Assembly: GCA_963921795.1 (NCBI GenBank)
Contig: OY997654.1
Location: 594,367 to 658,366, forward strand
DNA length: 64,000 nucleotides
DNA from: Nannobrachium achirus
Taxonomy: Eukaryota; Chordata; Actinopteri; Myctophiformes; Myctophidae
Reading direction: 5' to 3'
This document shows positions 41,439 to 59,000 of this stretch, one piece after another. The notes under the pieces are model-generated. The model saw only the letters and a list, made by a program, of their open reading frames with translations, was not told where the DNA came from and did no database searches. The translations under genes were made by a program, and so were the position numbers. The first letter of the stretch is position 1. Each line of letters begins with the position of its first letter.

Positions 41439-43433
41439 TTATACTTACTGTTTACATTTTCTATAAATATTTATTTCTATATAAAACTCAGTTGTGTGGA
41501 GTTATTGTGTGCCTTTTCTTGTAGCTAAAGAGTCCATTTGTTCACTAGACATTAAGTCAAGGTTACTATTTTGAGTTGAAGCTAAGTGTTTTATTGCTTT
41601 GTGGTTTAACATGATTTAAAAGGCAAATTCATTGTTATGGTTACTTTAGAAGACTGCTTTTGCATTCGTGAGTTAAAAAGAGAGCCAATCTAATTCAAAG
41701 AGTTAAGTTAAAGGAACACAAAACATGACCTAACTCACAGCTGCCATTGGACAGACAGTTACAACATAGGCCTACTCTTATCTTTCACAGAACAGACAAT
41801 TATCATTTGTTTTATCTATTTGAGACTATGTAGCTGCTCTATGGGAAATAGAGCATTATATCAGCCTATTCAATTGATAATGACCAATGGGTGCCAGTTT
41901 CTAAGTAGTTAACCATATTAACATAACAATATATGTGGCCTAGACATGGATATTGCCCAATCAACTCGTAATCTACAGAAATGTCCACCACATCACACAG
42001 TATAAAACTTAGTAGGCTCAGTGGATTCACCTATGTTAAAGCATGTCAGGTTAGTTTGGTTCAAGGTTCAAGTATAATAATTTATGAGACAAAAATGTAA
42101 ACAGCACAAATGTACAATCACATCTCGGCTAGAATGATAACATAAAGTCCTGACTACTCCTTGTTATTGTGGTCCTAAATACTACAATGATTAGTTTGGA
42201 TGCATTGCTTCTATCATGTCCAATTAAAAATAAATACATTACATACATACAGAAATCTGCCTTCTCCTGTATTGTATTAGTGACATTCATTATAAATAGT
42301 AAAATAACAGGACAGAGCAAAAAAGGCCTATGTTGTGTCTTTATCTGATCACATGCAATCAGACACTCACACTGCACAGCAATACTTTATTACAGGCTCA
42401 AGGCCCACAGGGTAAGAAGACAATACATTACAAAGATAATAATTTAAAAAAACAACAACAGAGAGTACATTCACCGAGCCCCACCGGAGCTAAAGAGGCA
42501 CTCATGCCAGTGTCCACTAATGGTAGACGTGTACCTGACAGAGCTACATCCAGGGTCTGTCATCAGTCTCTGGAACAATCTGAAACAATGTATCTTTCCT
42601 GTGGCTGTTATAATGAACACAAACAGATCAGAAAGTAATTTAACATACAACAATGTAAGGGATTCCTTTCTATTAAAAGCAAAATCATCACCGGGTCAAA
42701 GTTGCTTGGTTCTCCCCATATAAAGGCATGTAGGTAACAGTAACATGATATTATGTCATGAATGATAAAAGTAATGTTTAAACACTTTGATGTGTGTGAG
42801 TTTATCTGGAGACTTACTCAGTCTGTGACTTACAGAGATCTTGATGGTCTTTGGGTTCCACCCGTTCATCAGAATTGCCGCTGGTGCCGTCTAGAGATTT
42901 CATCTTCACTTGAAGTCTGGAGTCTTGAAATTATGTACAGTGTATTCTGGACAGTTGTGGACACTCTGCAACTAACCTAACCTAACACACACTATGTGTT
43001 AATGTTGATCAATATAATAATGTAAAAATACTAAGTTAAGTAGACCTAAGTAAGAAATAGTAAATACATTGTAATAATACATTGAAGGGGAAAATGTAGG
43101 AAAACAAATGCAACTCAGCATTGAATTTATGGCAAACATTTTGCTACTCAACCCTTTCCAAATAATATACAATTAAGAAGTGGGATGTTCCACTTAGTAA
43201 GAGAAAGAATTAATGAAATATTACATTTTTAAAAAGCTAGAAGACTCACCTATTATAGTAACCATGTGAATTGCTAATAATGTTATGGGTCAGATGTGTA
43301 AAGATCTATCACATTGTATTGTTCTTTTCAGACTCAACAATAATAATGATGATGTTACTTAAATGCTGATCAATGTGTGAATCTGGCTCTTATCAGGTGT
43401 GTGTTTTCTCTCCCTGTCCTGTGCTGTCCTCAG

Positions 43434-44415
<982 letters not shown>

Positions 44416-45523
44416 TGAGTGTCTGATTGCATGTGATCAGATAAAGACACAACATAGGCCTTTTTTGCTCTGTCCTGTTATTTTACTATTTATAATGAAT
44501 GTCACTAATACAATACAGGAGAAGGCAGATTTCTGTATGTATGTAATGTATTTATTTTTAATTGGACATGATAGAAGCAATGCATCCAAACTAATCATTG
44601 TAGTATTTAGGACCACAATAACAAGGAGTAGTCAGGACTTTATGTTATCATTCTAGCCTAGATGTGATTGTAAATTTGTGCTGTTTACATATTTGTCTCA
44701 TAAAATATTATACTTGAACCTTGAACCAAACTAACCTGACATGATTTAACATAGGTAATCCACTAAGCCTACTAGGTTTTATACTGTGTGATGTGGTGGA
44801 CATTTCTGTAGATTACGAGTTGATTGGGCAATATCCATGTCTAGGCCACATATATTGTTATGTTAATATGCTTTAACTACTTAGAAACTGGCACCCATTG
44901 GTCATTATCAATTGAATAGGCTGATATAATGCTCTATTTCCCCTAGAGCAGCTACATAGTCTCAAATAGATAAAATAAATGATAATTGTCTGTTCTGTGA
45001 AAGATAAGAGTATGTTGTAACTGTCTGTCCAATGGCAGCTGTGAGTTAGGTCAAGTTTTGTGTTCCTTTAACTTAACTCTTTGAATTAGCTTGGCTCTCT
45101 TTTTAACTCATGAATGCAAAAGCAGTCTTCTAAAGTAACCATAACAATGAATTTGCCTTTTAAATCATGTTAAACCACAAAGCAATAAAACACTTAGCTT
45201 CAACTCAAAATAGTAACCTTGACTTAATGTCTAGTGAACAAATGGACTCTTTAGCTACAAGAAAAGGCACACAATAACTCCACACAACTGAGTTTTATAT
45301 AGAAATAAATATTTATAGAAAATGTAAACAGTAAGTATAAATAAATAGATGGATAGATTGATAGATAGATAGATAGATAGAGTCACTTAATGACAATTAT
45401 AATAATTTGTGAGCCTACACACTCACACACAGACCCTAAAAGCCAGCAAAATGAAATACTACCTAAGTTAACCTTAACTTGTGTCAGACTTGCATTCAAA
45501 TGCAAGAGCAGCTTTATATAAAT

Positions 45524-45559
<36 letters not shown>

Positions 45560-45806
45560 TTATGAGAGGGAAGGTGATGTTTGTTCAGACTAGCAGGGAC
45601 TTAGGTGGGACAGTTAACAAAGCATTATCCAGTTTCTGTCTATTGTTGATCCCTCCCCCCACCACCACCCTGATTGGTCCATCAGAGTCATTGTGAGTAT
45701 TTAACATAGCTCTGTTTTAGCTCCATGACACAGTCATGACACAGTTCCATGTGTGCAAGTTCCTGAGGCTGAACTCTCTTCTGGACTAAAGGTGAAGTAT
45801 AAATAA

Positions 45807-45838
<32 letters not shown>

Positions 45839-46200
45839 TAGGTTGATGCACCAATTGATGCAGGTTAGAGTTGTCCTATCTAAAAAAGAAGGTAACATTT
45901 GAATTCCCCATCAAAAAATACATACAATAGACATCCAATTTGTTTTTGAGATGGATAGGGTACAATTGGCAATTATAAAATACCAATTGATGCCGGTTAG
46001 AGTTGTCCTATCCCAAAAAGAAGGTAATATTTGAATTCTCCATCAAAAAATACATACAATAGACATCCAATTTGTTTTTTAGATGGATAGGGTACAATTG
46101 GCAATTATAAAATACCAATTGATGCAGGTTAGAGTTGTCCTATGCAAAAAAGAAGGTCATATTTGAATTCTCCATCAAAAAATACATACAATAGACACCC

Positions 46201-46478
46201 TTTTTTTTTTTTTCACTGCCTTTTTTTCGCGGCCTCGTCCACGGCCGGCCGTTTGCGTCTGCGGCCTCGTCCACGGCCGCGTCCCCGGCCGTCTGCGTCC
46301 ACGTCCGCGTCCACGGCCGGGACGGCCGGCCGTTTGCGTCCGTGGACGCGGCCTAAACCACATTTACGGACAGATAAAACCTGTTCATCCTGGCCGCGTC
46401 CACGGCCGTTTTTTTCGCGGCCGCGTCCATGGACGCGTCCACGGCCGCGTCCATGGACGTGGACGCGGTGGCCAACGG
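46201..46478. repeat. GC-rich minisatellite, right end of E copy 6
   Basis: The long version, with both the TTTGCG and the 24-bp blocks. Confidence 0.85.
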
Positions 46479-49400
46479 CTCTTGCTGGAAACATGAGCCC
46501 GCCACCACTCCTTCTTGGACCGCACAGTTGTTTTTTCTTTTCTTTTTTATTTTTTTTCCCAGGTCATTAGCTCACCGTGATTATCTGGATCTCCGTTGGG
46601 ATAGAGTGGTAGTTTTGGCCGAGCATCGATCTCCCTGTGCGTTTCGCGTGCGCGATCCGTGCGCATAATAATCCATGCATATAATCCAAGAATGACTGAA
46701 CAGTCGATGTGACCATTTTGGCTAGCTTAGCCCTTAGCACTCCAGCTATGCTAATGTTATCCTCCAGACAGTAAACAGACGGTGTCAAGGAAGCATGAAG
46801 AAGGAAAGGCAATGACGTCATCTCTGCTTTGTCAGAGCAGCCATTAGCTATCGATGGACGAGCGGTGACTAGGGAAGGTTAGACAATCGCCGATTTTCGG
46901 ATAAAAATCATTTATTTCATTTTTAATGACCTAGTCCGGAAAAAGACGGCGCGGCTGAGACTCCTTGCTCAGATGTCCGGTATATTCCGGTTTTAATATT
47001 AAGGGGCTCCCCGTGGCTTGGAAAGGGTTAAGTTAATCATCTGGGGACGCCCCAAAATAATTTGGGGAGCCCTCTGGGGGTCCCGACCCACAGGTTGAGA
47101 ACCACTGCTCTTTTACCTGTACAAAAGACGTAACAATAAAGTACAACCTTGACCTTGAACCTTGAACCAATCAGCACCAAACGTGCCTCAAGTGGCACGC
47201 CATAGATTACAACGTAAAGTATGTGACAAAAAGGTTGAGATTGTGTTTTAATTCATAATACCTGCCCACAGATGATGTCACTGGTAGGCATGTTTCTGAA
47301 CTGTTCACAGCAGAATGAGACACAGTAGAAATGCATATTAGCGAGGATATGGATGAAGTAAGTGTTCCTTTTGGATTGATAACTGATGGCTCAACGTTTT
47401 TTATAATTCACCGAAATGGAGCAGAATGGAAGATGACAATGAATAGGAGGCTGCATTGTTTACTTTGAGCATGTCTGATGTCATTGACTGCTGTATTTGG
47501 GCAATCCCCTATATGGAGTACCATCATGTCATCAATATGCCATCATAGGAAGAGGATTCTATGTTCGGACATGAATGACTCATTCACGTTGACATGGCAA
47601 ACAACAGTCTAATGGAAACAGTCTCAGCCGAGTGATCAGATCAACATCCAACTTGTATAAGTTTGTTGTTAAGATAATAGCGTAGACGTTTTTATTTATT
47701 CCCAAAATGTCCTTTGGGACGACTAAGACTCCATCCTTCATGAACATGTGGAAGTCTCAGACTCTGTGTTCCACACACATGCTCCTCAGCATAATTCCAA
47801 TAGGACATCCATAGCGTGTTGCAGCCATAGAATATAAAATAGAGAGCGGACGAGCCCCGCCCCCACTATCATTTCAATGCAAGTGCTCAGTGGCGTTTTG
47901 AAGCAACGGCTACGTGCTAGCATGTAGCTAATCCAGGTGCATTCTGGGGAATGGCCCCATTATCTAGTGGGGCCAAACGTCACGCTATGACGTCACGAAC
48001 GACGTCGACGTCCATTGAACCCTATTGTAGACCCCAGGTTCGCGCTCATATGCTCGTGCATTTATGTTTCACCCCGCCTGAAATTCCAGCTTTGGCCAGT
48101 AGGGCGGCCGCTTCAACATTTACAAGCCGTTCTGGGGGCTTGGTTGCAGCAAGCAGAAATACGAGAGGTTGTATCCTGTCCTTTTGGTCAGGCCTGATGG
48201 CTCCACGCTCTCTTAACCTCTTAACAGGTGTGGGCCCGCCGGCCGTTTGTTGACAAACAATCATGTTTAGCCCTTAGCACTCCAGCTATGTCTGTGTTAC
48301 TTGCATTGCCAAGCTGTATACCATTTTAAAGCTAAGATTCGTGTGATTCCGAATCCGCAAACCATTTGATTATAGCGCCGAAACTCACGCCGCTAACAAC
48401 GCAGAAGTCCGACATAAACAAACAAACAAATATTCATAAATCTGCTGCTACTCACGTTTAGAGTTGGATTGTACTCCAACAACATCATATATTTCCACAA
48501 CAATGATGTTCTTGTGTAGAGGAAGGGTAAACATGATAAAATCCATTGTTTGTACAAGTCCAAACCACATTTTCTGCCAAGAAACCTCTGTACAACTAAT
48601 AGTCATGGATACAAGCGTGATGTCAGAGTATGACAATCTTTCACGTGTTTTTGCTTCAACTCCAGTTCAGGTTTTCAGTTTTACAACTGAATACTATTAA
48701 AATAGCCTCCAAGCTCCACACAATGATTGACACTTCATTTCACCCAATTGGAGCTTCTAGTCCTGTCTCAGTCGTTTCCCAGTCGCCCAATAGCAACCAA
48801 TAGTATGTTCTCAGAGGAGGTCCATGACTCCGTTTCCTGGCTCATATATTCAGCCAATGGCAGCAGGTTGTTCTGATGACTGGCACTTCTTATAGCCAAT
48901 GAAATTCTCCACAAAATGTGTCTACTTTATTTTGGCTGAAGTGAACTACAATACCCAAAAAACCCTGCTTAACAGCACTACTGGCTGTGCGTAAATACGC
49001 AGCAGCGGCGCCGAATGTCAGACCAAGAGTGTTAGGGCTGTCAGTAAAATAAATAAATTAAATAATAATAATAATAAATAAATTAAAATAATAAAATAAT
49101 AAAATAAAGAAAATCCAGTCTATTAGCCCTTTTTGACCTTTTTATATGATATCTATGCAAATGTCTCCAAATGAAAACGCATAAACATACACTTAGTAAA
49201 ACATGTGTAAAATATTCATATTCTGTAGTTTTATCATGTCCTTTGAAATTGGGCTAGGTAAGGCTTCAAAATGTGTCCCATTACTCCAAATGGTTTTAAA
49301 ACTACAATCATTTTACTTTGGGTACGCTGTGTATAGGCGTTTTTTGCAAATTATACAGGATTGTTAACAGGTTAAAAATGTTGACATATACTGTATTATG

Positions 49401-50274
49401 CATGGGCATTTAGTTTCTACTAACCGCTCTTTACAGATGTCATGTTAATATAACATCTGGTTGGGTTCTATCATGACAGAAAGAGAGGAGACCTCCCCAG
49501 AATGCCTGCCGGGTAAGTTATTGTTTGTCACCAATTGCAACATCTTAGCCTGCATTTCTACCTCCAGAATGCATCATTCTGCCTTCACCTACCCAGTTAT
49601 CTGACTGACAACTGTCTCCGCCTGGCCCTGAAGGTGTAAATAAATACATTTTATTTGTACAGCACTTTTCACAGAGAAATTACAAAGTGCTTTACATTGG
49701 CCTACATAAGAGAAAACAGCAAGAAACATGAAACAAAACAAAAAACACTGTACAATGTGAAAATATCTGAAAATATCCTCAGACGCCACAGTTCTTAGGC
49801 CACAAGGAGCTGTCTGAGTTGGAAGATAGAATATCCAGGTTAAACTGTTAAGATAGCGGGTGATATGTGAGAACACTATACTATATGTACCGAATCAATT
49901 ACACATGTTTGCATTTTCTGTCGACACCACAGCTACTTTGGAGGGTCCCCTGTCCCCTGTGTTGAGTCCACAATAGTATTATTTTAACCAATATGTGTGT
50001 AAAAGATGCAGTATACAACAAATGGGACTACATTTTCAAGAAGGTTTTGGTGAGGATGAGATATCTCTCTCCATGAATCCACTGTCATTTGGATGTAATG
50101 ATACTCAGAGAAAGATTCAAGAGGTTTAATGTAATTTTACAACTTCCAGATAATCTGCAATGAAATATACAACGAGAGACGAAGAAGGAATGTTTACTGT
50201 TGTAATCCCTACAATGACTGTATTGTAGGGAAACCAAACCATCAAGGTGTGGTAGAAAAGCAGTGGTGTGAAGC
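46479..50274. repeat. Spacer B, copy 6
   Basis: The 21-bp block and AATGAC are both present. A 6-bp loss changes GAGTATATATAAAATAG to a shorter GAATATAAAATAG near 47830, altering the TATA-like stretch in this copy only. Confidence 0.8.
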
Positions 50275-50504
50275 TGGATGTCTATTGCATGTATTTTTTG
50301 ATGGAGAATTCAAATATTACCTTCTTTTTGGGATAGGACAACTCTAACCTGCATCAATTGGTATTTTATAATTGCCAATTGTACCCTATCCATCTCAAAA
50401 ACAAATTGGATGTCTATTGTATGTATTTTTTGATGGGGAATTCAAATGTTACCTTCTTTTTTAGATAGGACAACTCTAACCTGCATCAATTGGTGCATCA
50501 AACT

Positions 50505-50505
<1 letters not shown>

Positions 50506-50574
<69 letters not shown>

Positions 50575-50588
50575 CATCTATTTATTTA
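50506..50588. repeat. (CTAT)n microsatellite, outer left arm of E copy 7
   Basis: One CCAT interruption. Nearly the same as copy 6. Confidence 0.95.
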
Positions 50589-50997
50589 TACTTCACCTTT
50601 AGTCCAGAAGAGAGTTCAGCCTCAGGAACTTGCACACATGGAACTGTGTCATGACTGTGTCATGGAGCTAAAACAGAGCTATGTTAATACTCACAATGAC
50701 TCCTCACAATTACTCTGATGGACCAATCAGGGTGGTGGTGGGGGGAGGGATCAACAATAGACAGAAACTGGATAATGCTTTGTTAACTGTCCCACCTAAG
50801 TCCCTGCTAGTCTGAACAAACATCACATTCCCTCTCATAACACTACTACTACTACATTTATATAAAGCTGCTCTTGCATTTGAATTCAAGTCTGACACAA
50901 GTTAAGGTTAACTTAGGTAGTATTTCATTTTGCTGGCTTTTAGGGTCTGTGTGTGAGTGTATAGGCTCACAAATTATTATAATTGTCATTAAGTGAC

Positions 50998-51030
<33 letters not shown>

Positions 51031-53025
51031 TTATACTTACTGTTTACATTTTCTATAAATATTTATTTCTATATAAAACTCAGTTGTGTGGAGTTATTGT
51101 GTGCCTTTTCTTGTAGCTAAAGAGTCCATTTGTTCACTAGACATTAAGTCAAGGTTACTATTTTGAGTTGAAGCTAAGTGTTTTATTGCTTTGTGGTTTA
51201 ACATGATTTAAAAGGCAAATTCATTGTTATGGTTACTTTAGAAGACTGCTTTTGCATTCGTGAGTTAAAAAGAGAGCCAATCTAATTCAAAGAGTTAAGT
51301 TAAAGGAACACAAAACATGACCTAACTCACAGCTGCCATTGGACAGACAGTTACAACATAGGCCTACTCTTATCTTTCACAGAACAGACAATTATCATTT
51401 GTTTTATCTATTTGAGACTATGTAGCTGCTCTATGGGAAATAGAGCATTATATCAGCCTATTCAATTGATAATGACCAATGGGTGCCAGTTTCTAAGTAG
51501 TTAACCATATTAACATAACAATATATGTGGCCTAGACATGGATATTGCCCAATCAACTCGTAATCTACAGAAATGTCCACCACATCACACAGTATAAAAC
51601 TTAGTAGGCTCAGTGGATTCACCTATGTTAAAGCATGTCAGGTTAGTTTGGTTCAAGGTTCAAGTATAATAATTTATGAGACAAAAATGTAAACAGCACA
51701 AATGTACAATCACATCTCGGCTAGAATGATAACATAAAGTCCTGACTACTCCTTGTTATTGTGGTCCTAAATACTACAATGATTAGTTTGGATGCATTGC
51801 TTCTATCATGTCCAATTAAAAATAAATACATTACATACATACAGAAATCTGCCTTCTCCTGTATTGTATTAGTGACATTCATTATAAATAGTAAAATAAC
51901 AGGACAGAGCAAAAAAGGCCTATGTTGTGTCTTTATCTGATCACATGCAATCAGACACTCACACTGCACAGCAATACTTTATTACAGGCTCAAGGCCCAC
52001 AGGGTAAGAAGACAATACATTACAAAGATAATAATTTAAAAAAACAACAACAGAGAGTACATTCACCGAGCCCCACCGGAGCTAAAGAGGCACTCATGCC
52101 AGTGTCCACTAATGGTAGACGTGTACCTGACAGAGCTACATCCAGGGTCTGTCATCAGTCTCTGGAACAATCTGAAACAATGTATCTTTCCTGTGGCTGT
52201 TATAATGAACACAAACAGATCAGAAAGTAATTTAACATACAACAATGTAAGGGATTCCTTTCTATTAAAAGCAAAATCATCACCGGGTCAAAGTTGCTTG
52301 GTTCTCCCCATATAAAGGCATGTAGGTAACAGTAACATGATATTATGTCATGAATGATAAAAGTAATGTTTAAACACTTTGATGTGTGTGAGTTTATCTG
52401 GAGACTTACTCAGTCTGTGACTTACAGAGATCTTGATGGTCTTTGGGTTCCACCCGTTCATCAGAATTGCCGCTGGTGCCGTCTAGAGATTTCATCTTCA
52501 CTTGAAGTCTGGAGTCTTGAAATTATGTACAGTGTATTCTGGACAGTTGTGGACACTCTGCAACTAACCTAACCTAACACACACTATGTGTTAATGTTGA
52601 TCAATATAATAATGTAAAAATACTAAGTTAAGTAGACCTAAGTAAGAAATAGTAAATACATTGTAATAATACATTGAAGGGGAAAATGTAGGAAAACAAA
52701 TGCAACTCAGCATTGAATTTATGGCAAACATTTTGCTACTCAACCCTTTCCAAATAATATACAATTAAGAAGTGGGATGTTCCACTTAGTAAGAGAAAGA
52801 ATTAATGAAATATTACATTTTTAAAAAGCTAGAAGACTCACCTATTATAGTAACCATGTGAATTGCTAATAATGTTATGGGTCAGATGTGTAAAGATCTA
52901 TCACATTGTATTGTTCTTTTCAGACTCAACAATAATAATGATGATGTTACTTAAATGCTGATCAATGTGTGAATCTGGCTCTTATCAGGTGTGTGTTTTC
53001 TCTCCCTGTCCTGTGCTGTCCTCAG

Positions 53026-54007
<982 letters not shown>

Positions 54008-55115
54008 TGAGTGTCTGATTGCATGTGATCAGATAAAGACACAACATAGGCCTTTTTTGCTCTGTCCTGTTATTTTACTATTTATAATGAATGTCACTAA
54101 TACAATACAGGAGAAGGCAGATTTCTGTATGTATGTAATGTATTTATTTTTAATTGGACATGATAGAAGCAATGCATCCAAACTAATCATTGTAGTATTT
54201 AGGACCACAATAACAAGGAGTAGTCAGGACTTTATGTTATCATTCTAGCCTAGATGTGATTGTAAATTTGTGCTGTTTACATATTTGTCTCATAAAATAT
54301 TATACTTGAACCTTGAACCAAACTAACCTGACATGATTTAACATAGGTAATCCACTAAGCCTACTAGGTTTTATACTGTGTGATGTGGTGGACATTTCTG
54401 TAGATTACGAGTTGATTGGGCAATATCCATGTCTAGGCCACATATATTGTTATGTTAATATGCTTTAACTACTTAGAAACTGGCACCCATTGGTCATTAT
54501 CAATTGAATAGGCTGATATAATGCTCTATTTCCCCTAGAGCAGCTACATAGTCTCAAATAGATAAAATAAATGATAATTGTCTGTTCTGTGAAAGATAAG
54601 AGTATGTTGTAACTGTCTGTCCAATGGCAGCTGTGAGTTAGGTCAAGTTTTGTGTTCCTTTAACTTAACTCTTTGAATTAGCTTGGCTCTCTTTTTAACT
54701 CATGAATGCAAAAGCAGTCTTCTAAAGTAACCATAACAATGAATTTGCCTTTTAAATCATGTTAAACCACAAAGCAATAAAACACTTAGCTTCAACTCAA
54801 AATAGTAACCTTGACTTAATGTCTAGTGAACAAATGGACTCTTTAGCTACAAGAAAAGGCACACAATAACTCCACACAACTGAGTTTTATATAGAAATAA
54901 ATATTTATAGAAAATGTAAACAGTAAGTATAAATAAATAGATGGATAGATTGATAGATAGATAGATAGATAGAGTCACTTAATGACAATTATAATAATTT
55001 GTGAGCCTACACACTCACACACAGACCCTAAAAGCCAGCAAAATGAAATACTACCTAAGTTAACCTTAACTTGTGTCAGACTTGCATTCAAATGCAAGAG
55101 CAGCTTTATATAAAT

Positions 55116-55154
<39 letters not shown>

Positions 55155-55401
55155 TTATGAGAGGGAAGGTGATGTTTGTTCAGACTAGCAGGGACTTAGG
55201 TGGGACAGTTAACAAAGCATTATCCAGTTTCTGTCTATTGTTGATCCCTCCCCCCACCACCACCCTGATTGGTCCATCAGAGTCATTGTGAGTATTTAAC
55301 ATAGCTCTGTTTTAGCTCCATGACACAGTCATGACACAGTTCCATGTGTGCAAGTTCCTGAGGCTGAACTCTCTTCTGGACTAAAGGTGAAGTATAAATA
55401 A

Positions 55402-55433
<32 letters not shown>

Positions 55434-55795
55434 TAGGTTGATGCACCAATTGATGCAGGTTAGAGTTGTCCTATCTAAAAAAGAAGGTAACATTTGAATT
55501 CCCCATCAAAAAATACATACAATAGACATCCAATTTGTTTTTGAGATGGATAGGGTACAATTGGCAATTATAAAATACCAATTGATGCCGGTTAGAGTTG
55601 TCCTATCCCAAAAAGAAGGTAATATTTGAATTCTCCATCAAAAAATACATACAATAGACATCCAATTTGTTTTTTAGATGGATAGGGTACAATTGGCAAT
55701 TATAAAATACCAATTGATGCAGGTTAGAGTTGTCCTATGCAAAAAAGAAGGTCATATTTGAATTCTCCATCAAAAAATACATACAATAGACACCC

Positions 55796-56073
55796 TTTTT
55801 TTTTTTTTCACTGCCTTTTTTTCGCGGCCTCGTCCACGGCCGGCCGTTTGCGTCTGCGGCCTCGTCCACGGCCGCGTCCCCGGCCGTCTGCGTCCACGTC
55901 CGCGTCCACGGCCGGGACGGCCGGCCGTTTGCGTCCGTGGACGCGGCCTAAACCACATTTACGGACAGATAAAACCTGTTCATCCTGGCCGCGTCCACGG
56001 CCGTTTTTTTCGCGGCCGCGTCCATGGACGCGTCCACGGCCGCGTCCATGGACGTGGACGCGGTGGCCAACGG
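55796..56073. repeat. GC-rich minisatellite, right end of E copy 7
   Basis: The long version, matching copy 6. Confidence 0.85.
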
Positions 56074-59000
56074 CTCTTGCTGGAAACATGAGCCCGCCAC
56101 CACTCCTTCTTGGACCGCACAGTTGTTTTTTCTTTTCTTTTTTTTTTTTTTTCCCAGGTCATTAGCTCACCGTGATTATCTGGATCTCCGTTGGGATAGA
56201 GTGGTAGTTTTGGCCGAGCATCGATCTCCCTGTGCGTTTCGCGTGCGCGATCCGTGCGCATAATAATCCATGCATATAATCCAAGAATGACTGAACAGTC
56301 GATGTGACCATTTTGGCTAGCTTAGCCCTTAGCACTCCAGCTATGCTAATGTTATCCTCCAGACAGTAAACAGACGGTGTCAAGGAAGCATGAAGAAGGA
56401 AAGGCAATGACGTCATCTCTGCTTTGTCAGAGCAGCCATTAGCTATCGATGGACGAGCGGTGACTAGGGAAGGTTAGACAATCGCCGATTTTCGGATAAA
56501 AATCATTTATTTCATTTTTAATGACCTAGTCCGGAAAAAGACGGCGCGGCTGAGACTCCTTGCTCAGATGTCCGGTATATTCCGGTTTTAATATTAAGGG
56601 GCTCCCCGTGGCTTGGAAAGGGTTAAGTTAATCATCTGGGGACGCCCCAAAATAATTTGGGGAGCCCTCTGGGGGTCCCGACCCACAGGTTGAGAACCAC
56701 TGCTCTTGTACCTGTACAAAAGACGTAACAATAAAGTACAACCTTGACCTTGAACCTTGAACCAATCAGCACCAAACGTGCCTCAAGTGGCACGCCATAG
56801 ATTACAACGTAAAGTATGTGACAAAAAGGTTGAGATTGTGTTTTAATTCATAATACCTGCCCACAGATGATGTCACTGGTAGGCATGTTTCTGAACTGTT
56901 CACAGCAGAATGAGACACAGTAGAAATGCATATTAGCGAGGATATGGATGAAGTAAGTGTTCCTTTTGGATTGATAACTGATGGCTCAACGTTTTTTATA
57001 ATTCACCGAAATGGAGCAGAATGGAAGATGACAATGAATAGGAGGCTGCATTGTTTACTTTGAGCATGTCTGATGTCATTGACTGCTGTATTTGGGCAAT
57101 CCCCTATATGGAGTACCATCATGTCATCAATATGCCATCATAGGAAGAGGATTCTATGTTCGGACATGAATGACTCATTCACGTTGACATGGCAAACAAC
57201 AGTCTAATGGAAACAGTCTCAGCCGAGTGATCAGATCAACATCCAACTTGTATAAGTTTGTTGTTAAGATAATAGCGTAGACGTTTTTATTTATTCCCAA
57301 AATGTCCTTTGGGACGACTAAGACTCCATCCTTCATGAACATGTGGAAGTCTCAGACTCTGTGTTCCACACACATGCTCCTCAGCATAATTCCAATAGGA
57401 CATCCATAGCGTGTTGCAGCCATAGAGTATATATAAAATAGAGAGCGGACGAGCCCCGCCCCCACTATCATTTCAATGCAAGTGCTCAGTGGCGTTTTGA
57501 AGCAACGGCTACGTGCTAGCATGTAGCTAATCCAGGTGCATTCTGGGGAATGGCCCCATTATCTAGTGGGGCCAAACGTCACGCTATGACGTCACGAACG
57601 ACGTCGACGTCCATTGAACCCTATTGTAGACCCCAGGTTCGCGCTCATATGCTCGTGCATTTATGTTTCACCCCGCCTGAAATTCCAGCTTTGGCCAGTA
57701 GGGCGGCCGCTTCAACATTTACAAGCCGTTCTGGGGGCTTGGTTGCAGCAAGCAGAAATACGAGAGGTTGTATCCTGTCCTTTTGGTCAGGCCTGATGGC
57801 TCCACGCTCTCTTAACCTCTTAACAGGTGTGGGCCCGCCGGCCGTTTGTTGACAAACAATCATGTTTAGCCCTTAGCACTCCAGCTATGTCTGTGTTACT
57901 TGCATTGCCAAGCTGTATACCATTTTAAAGCTAAGATTCTTGTGATTCCGAATCCGCAAACCATTTGATTATAGCGCCGAAACTCACGCCGCTAACAACG
58001 CAGAAGTCTGACATAAACAAACAAACAAATATTCATAAATCTGCTGCTACTCACGTTTAGAGTTGGATTGTACTCCAACAACATCATATATTTCCACAAC
58101 AATGATGTTCTTGTGTAGAGGAAGGGTAAACATGATAAAATCCATTGTTTGTACAAGTCCAAACCACATTTTCTGCCAAGAAACCTCTGTACAACTAATA
58201 GTCATGGATACAAGCGTGATGTCAGAGTATGACAATCTTTCACGTGTTTTTGCTTCAACTCCAGTTCAGGTTTTCAGTTTTACAACTGAATACTATTAAA
58301 ATAGCCTCCAAGCTCCACACAATGATTGACACTTCATTTCACCCAATTGGAGCTTCTAGTCCTGTCTCAGTCGTTTCCCAGTCGCCCAATAGCAACCAAT
58401 AGTATGTTCTCAGAGGAGGTCCATGACTCCGTTTCCTGGCTCATATATTCAGCCAATGGCAGCAGGTTGTTCTGATGACTGGCACTTCTTATAGCCAATG
58501 AAATTCTCCACAAAATGTGTCTACTTTATTTTGGCTGAAGTGAACTACAATACCCAAAAAACCCTGCTTAACAGCACTACTGGCTGTGCGTAAATACGCA
58601 GCAGCGGCGCCGAATGTCAGACCAAGAGTGTTAGGGCTGTCAGTAAAATAAATAAATTAAATAATAATAATAATAAATAAATTAAAATAATAAAATAATA
58701 AAATAAAGAAAATCCAGTCTATTAGCCCTTTTTGACCTTTTTATATGATATCTATGCAAATGTCTCCAAATGAAAACGCATAAACATACACTTAGTAAAA
58801 CATGTGTAAAATATTCATATTCTGTAGTTTTATCATGTCCTTTGAAATTGGGCTAGATAAGGCTTCAAAATGTGTCCCATTACTCCAAATGGTTTTAAAA
58901 CTACAATCATTTTACTTTGGGTACGCTGTGTATAGGCGTTTTTTGCAAATTATACAGGATTGTTAACAGGTTAAAAATGTTGACATATACTGTATTATGC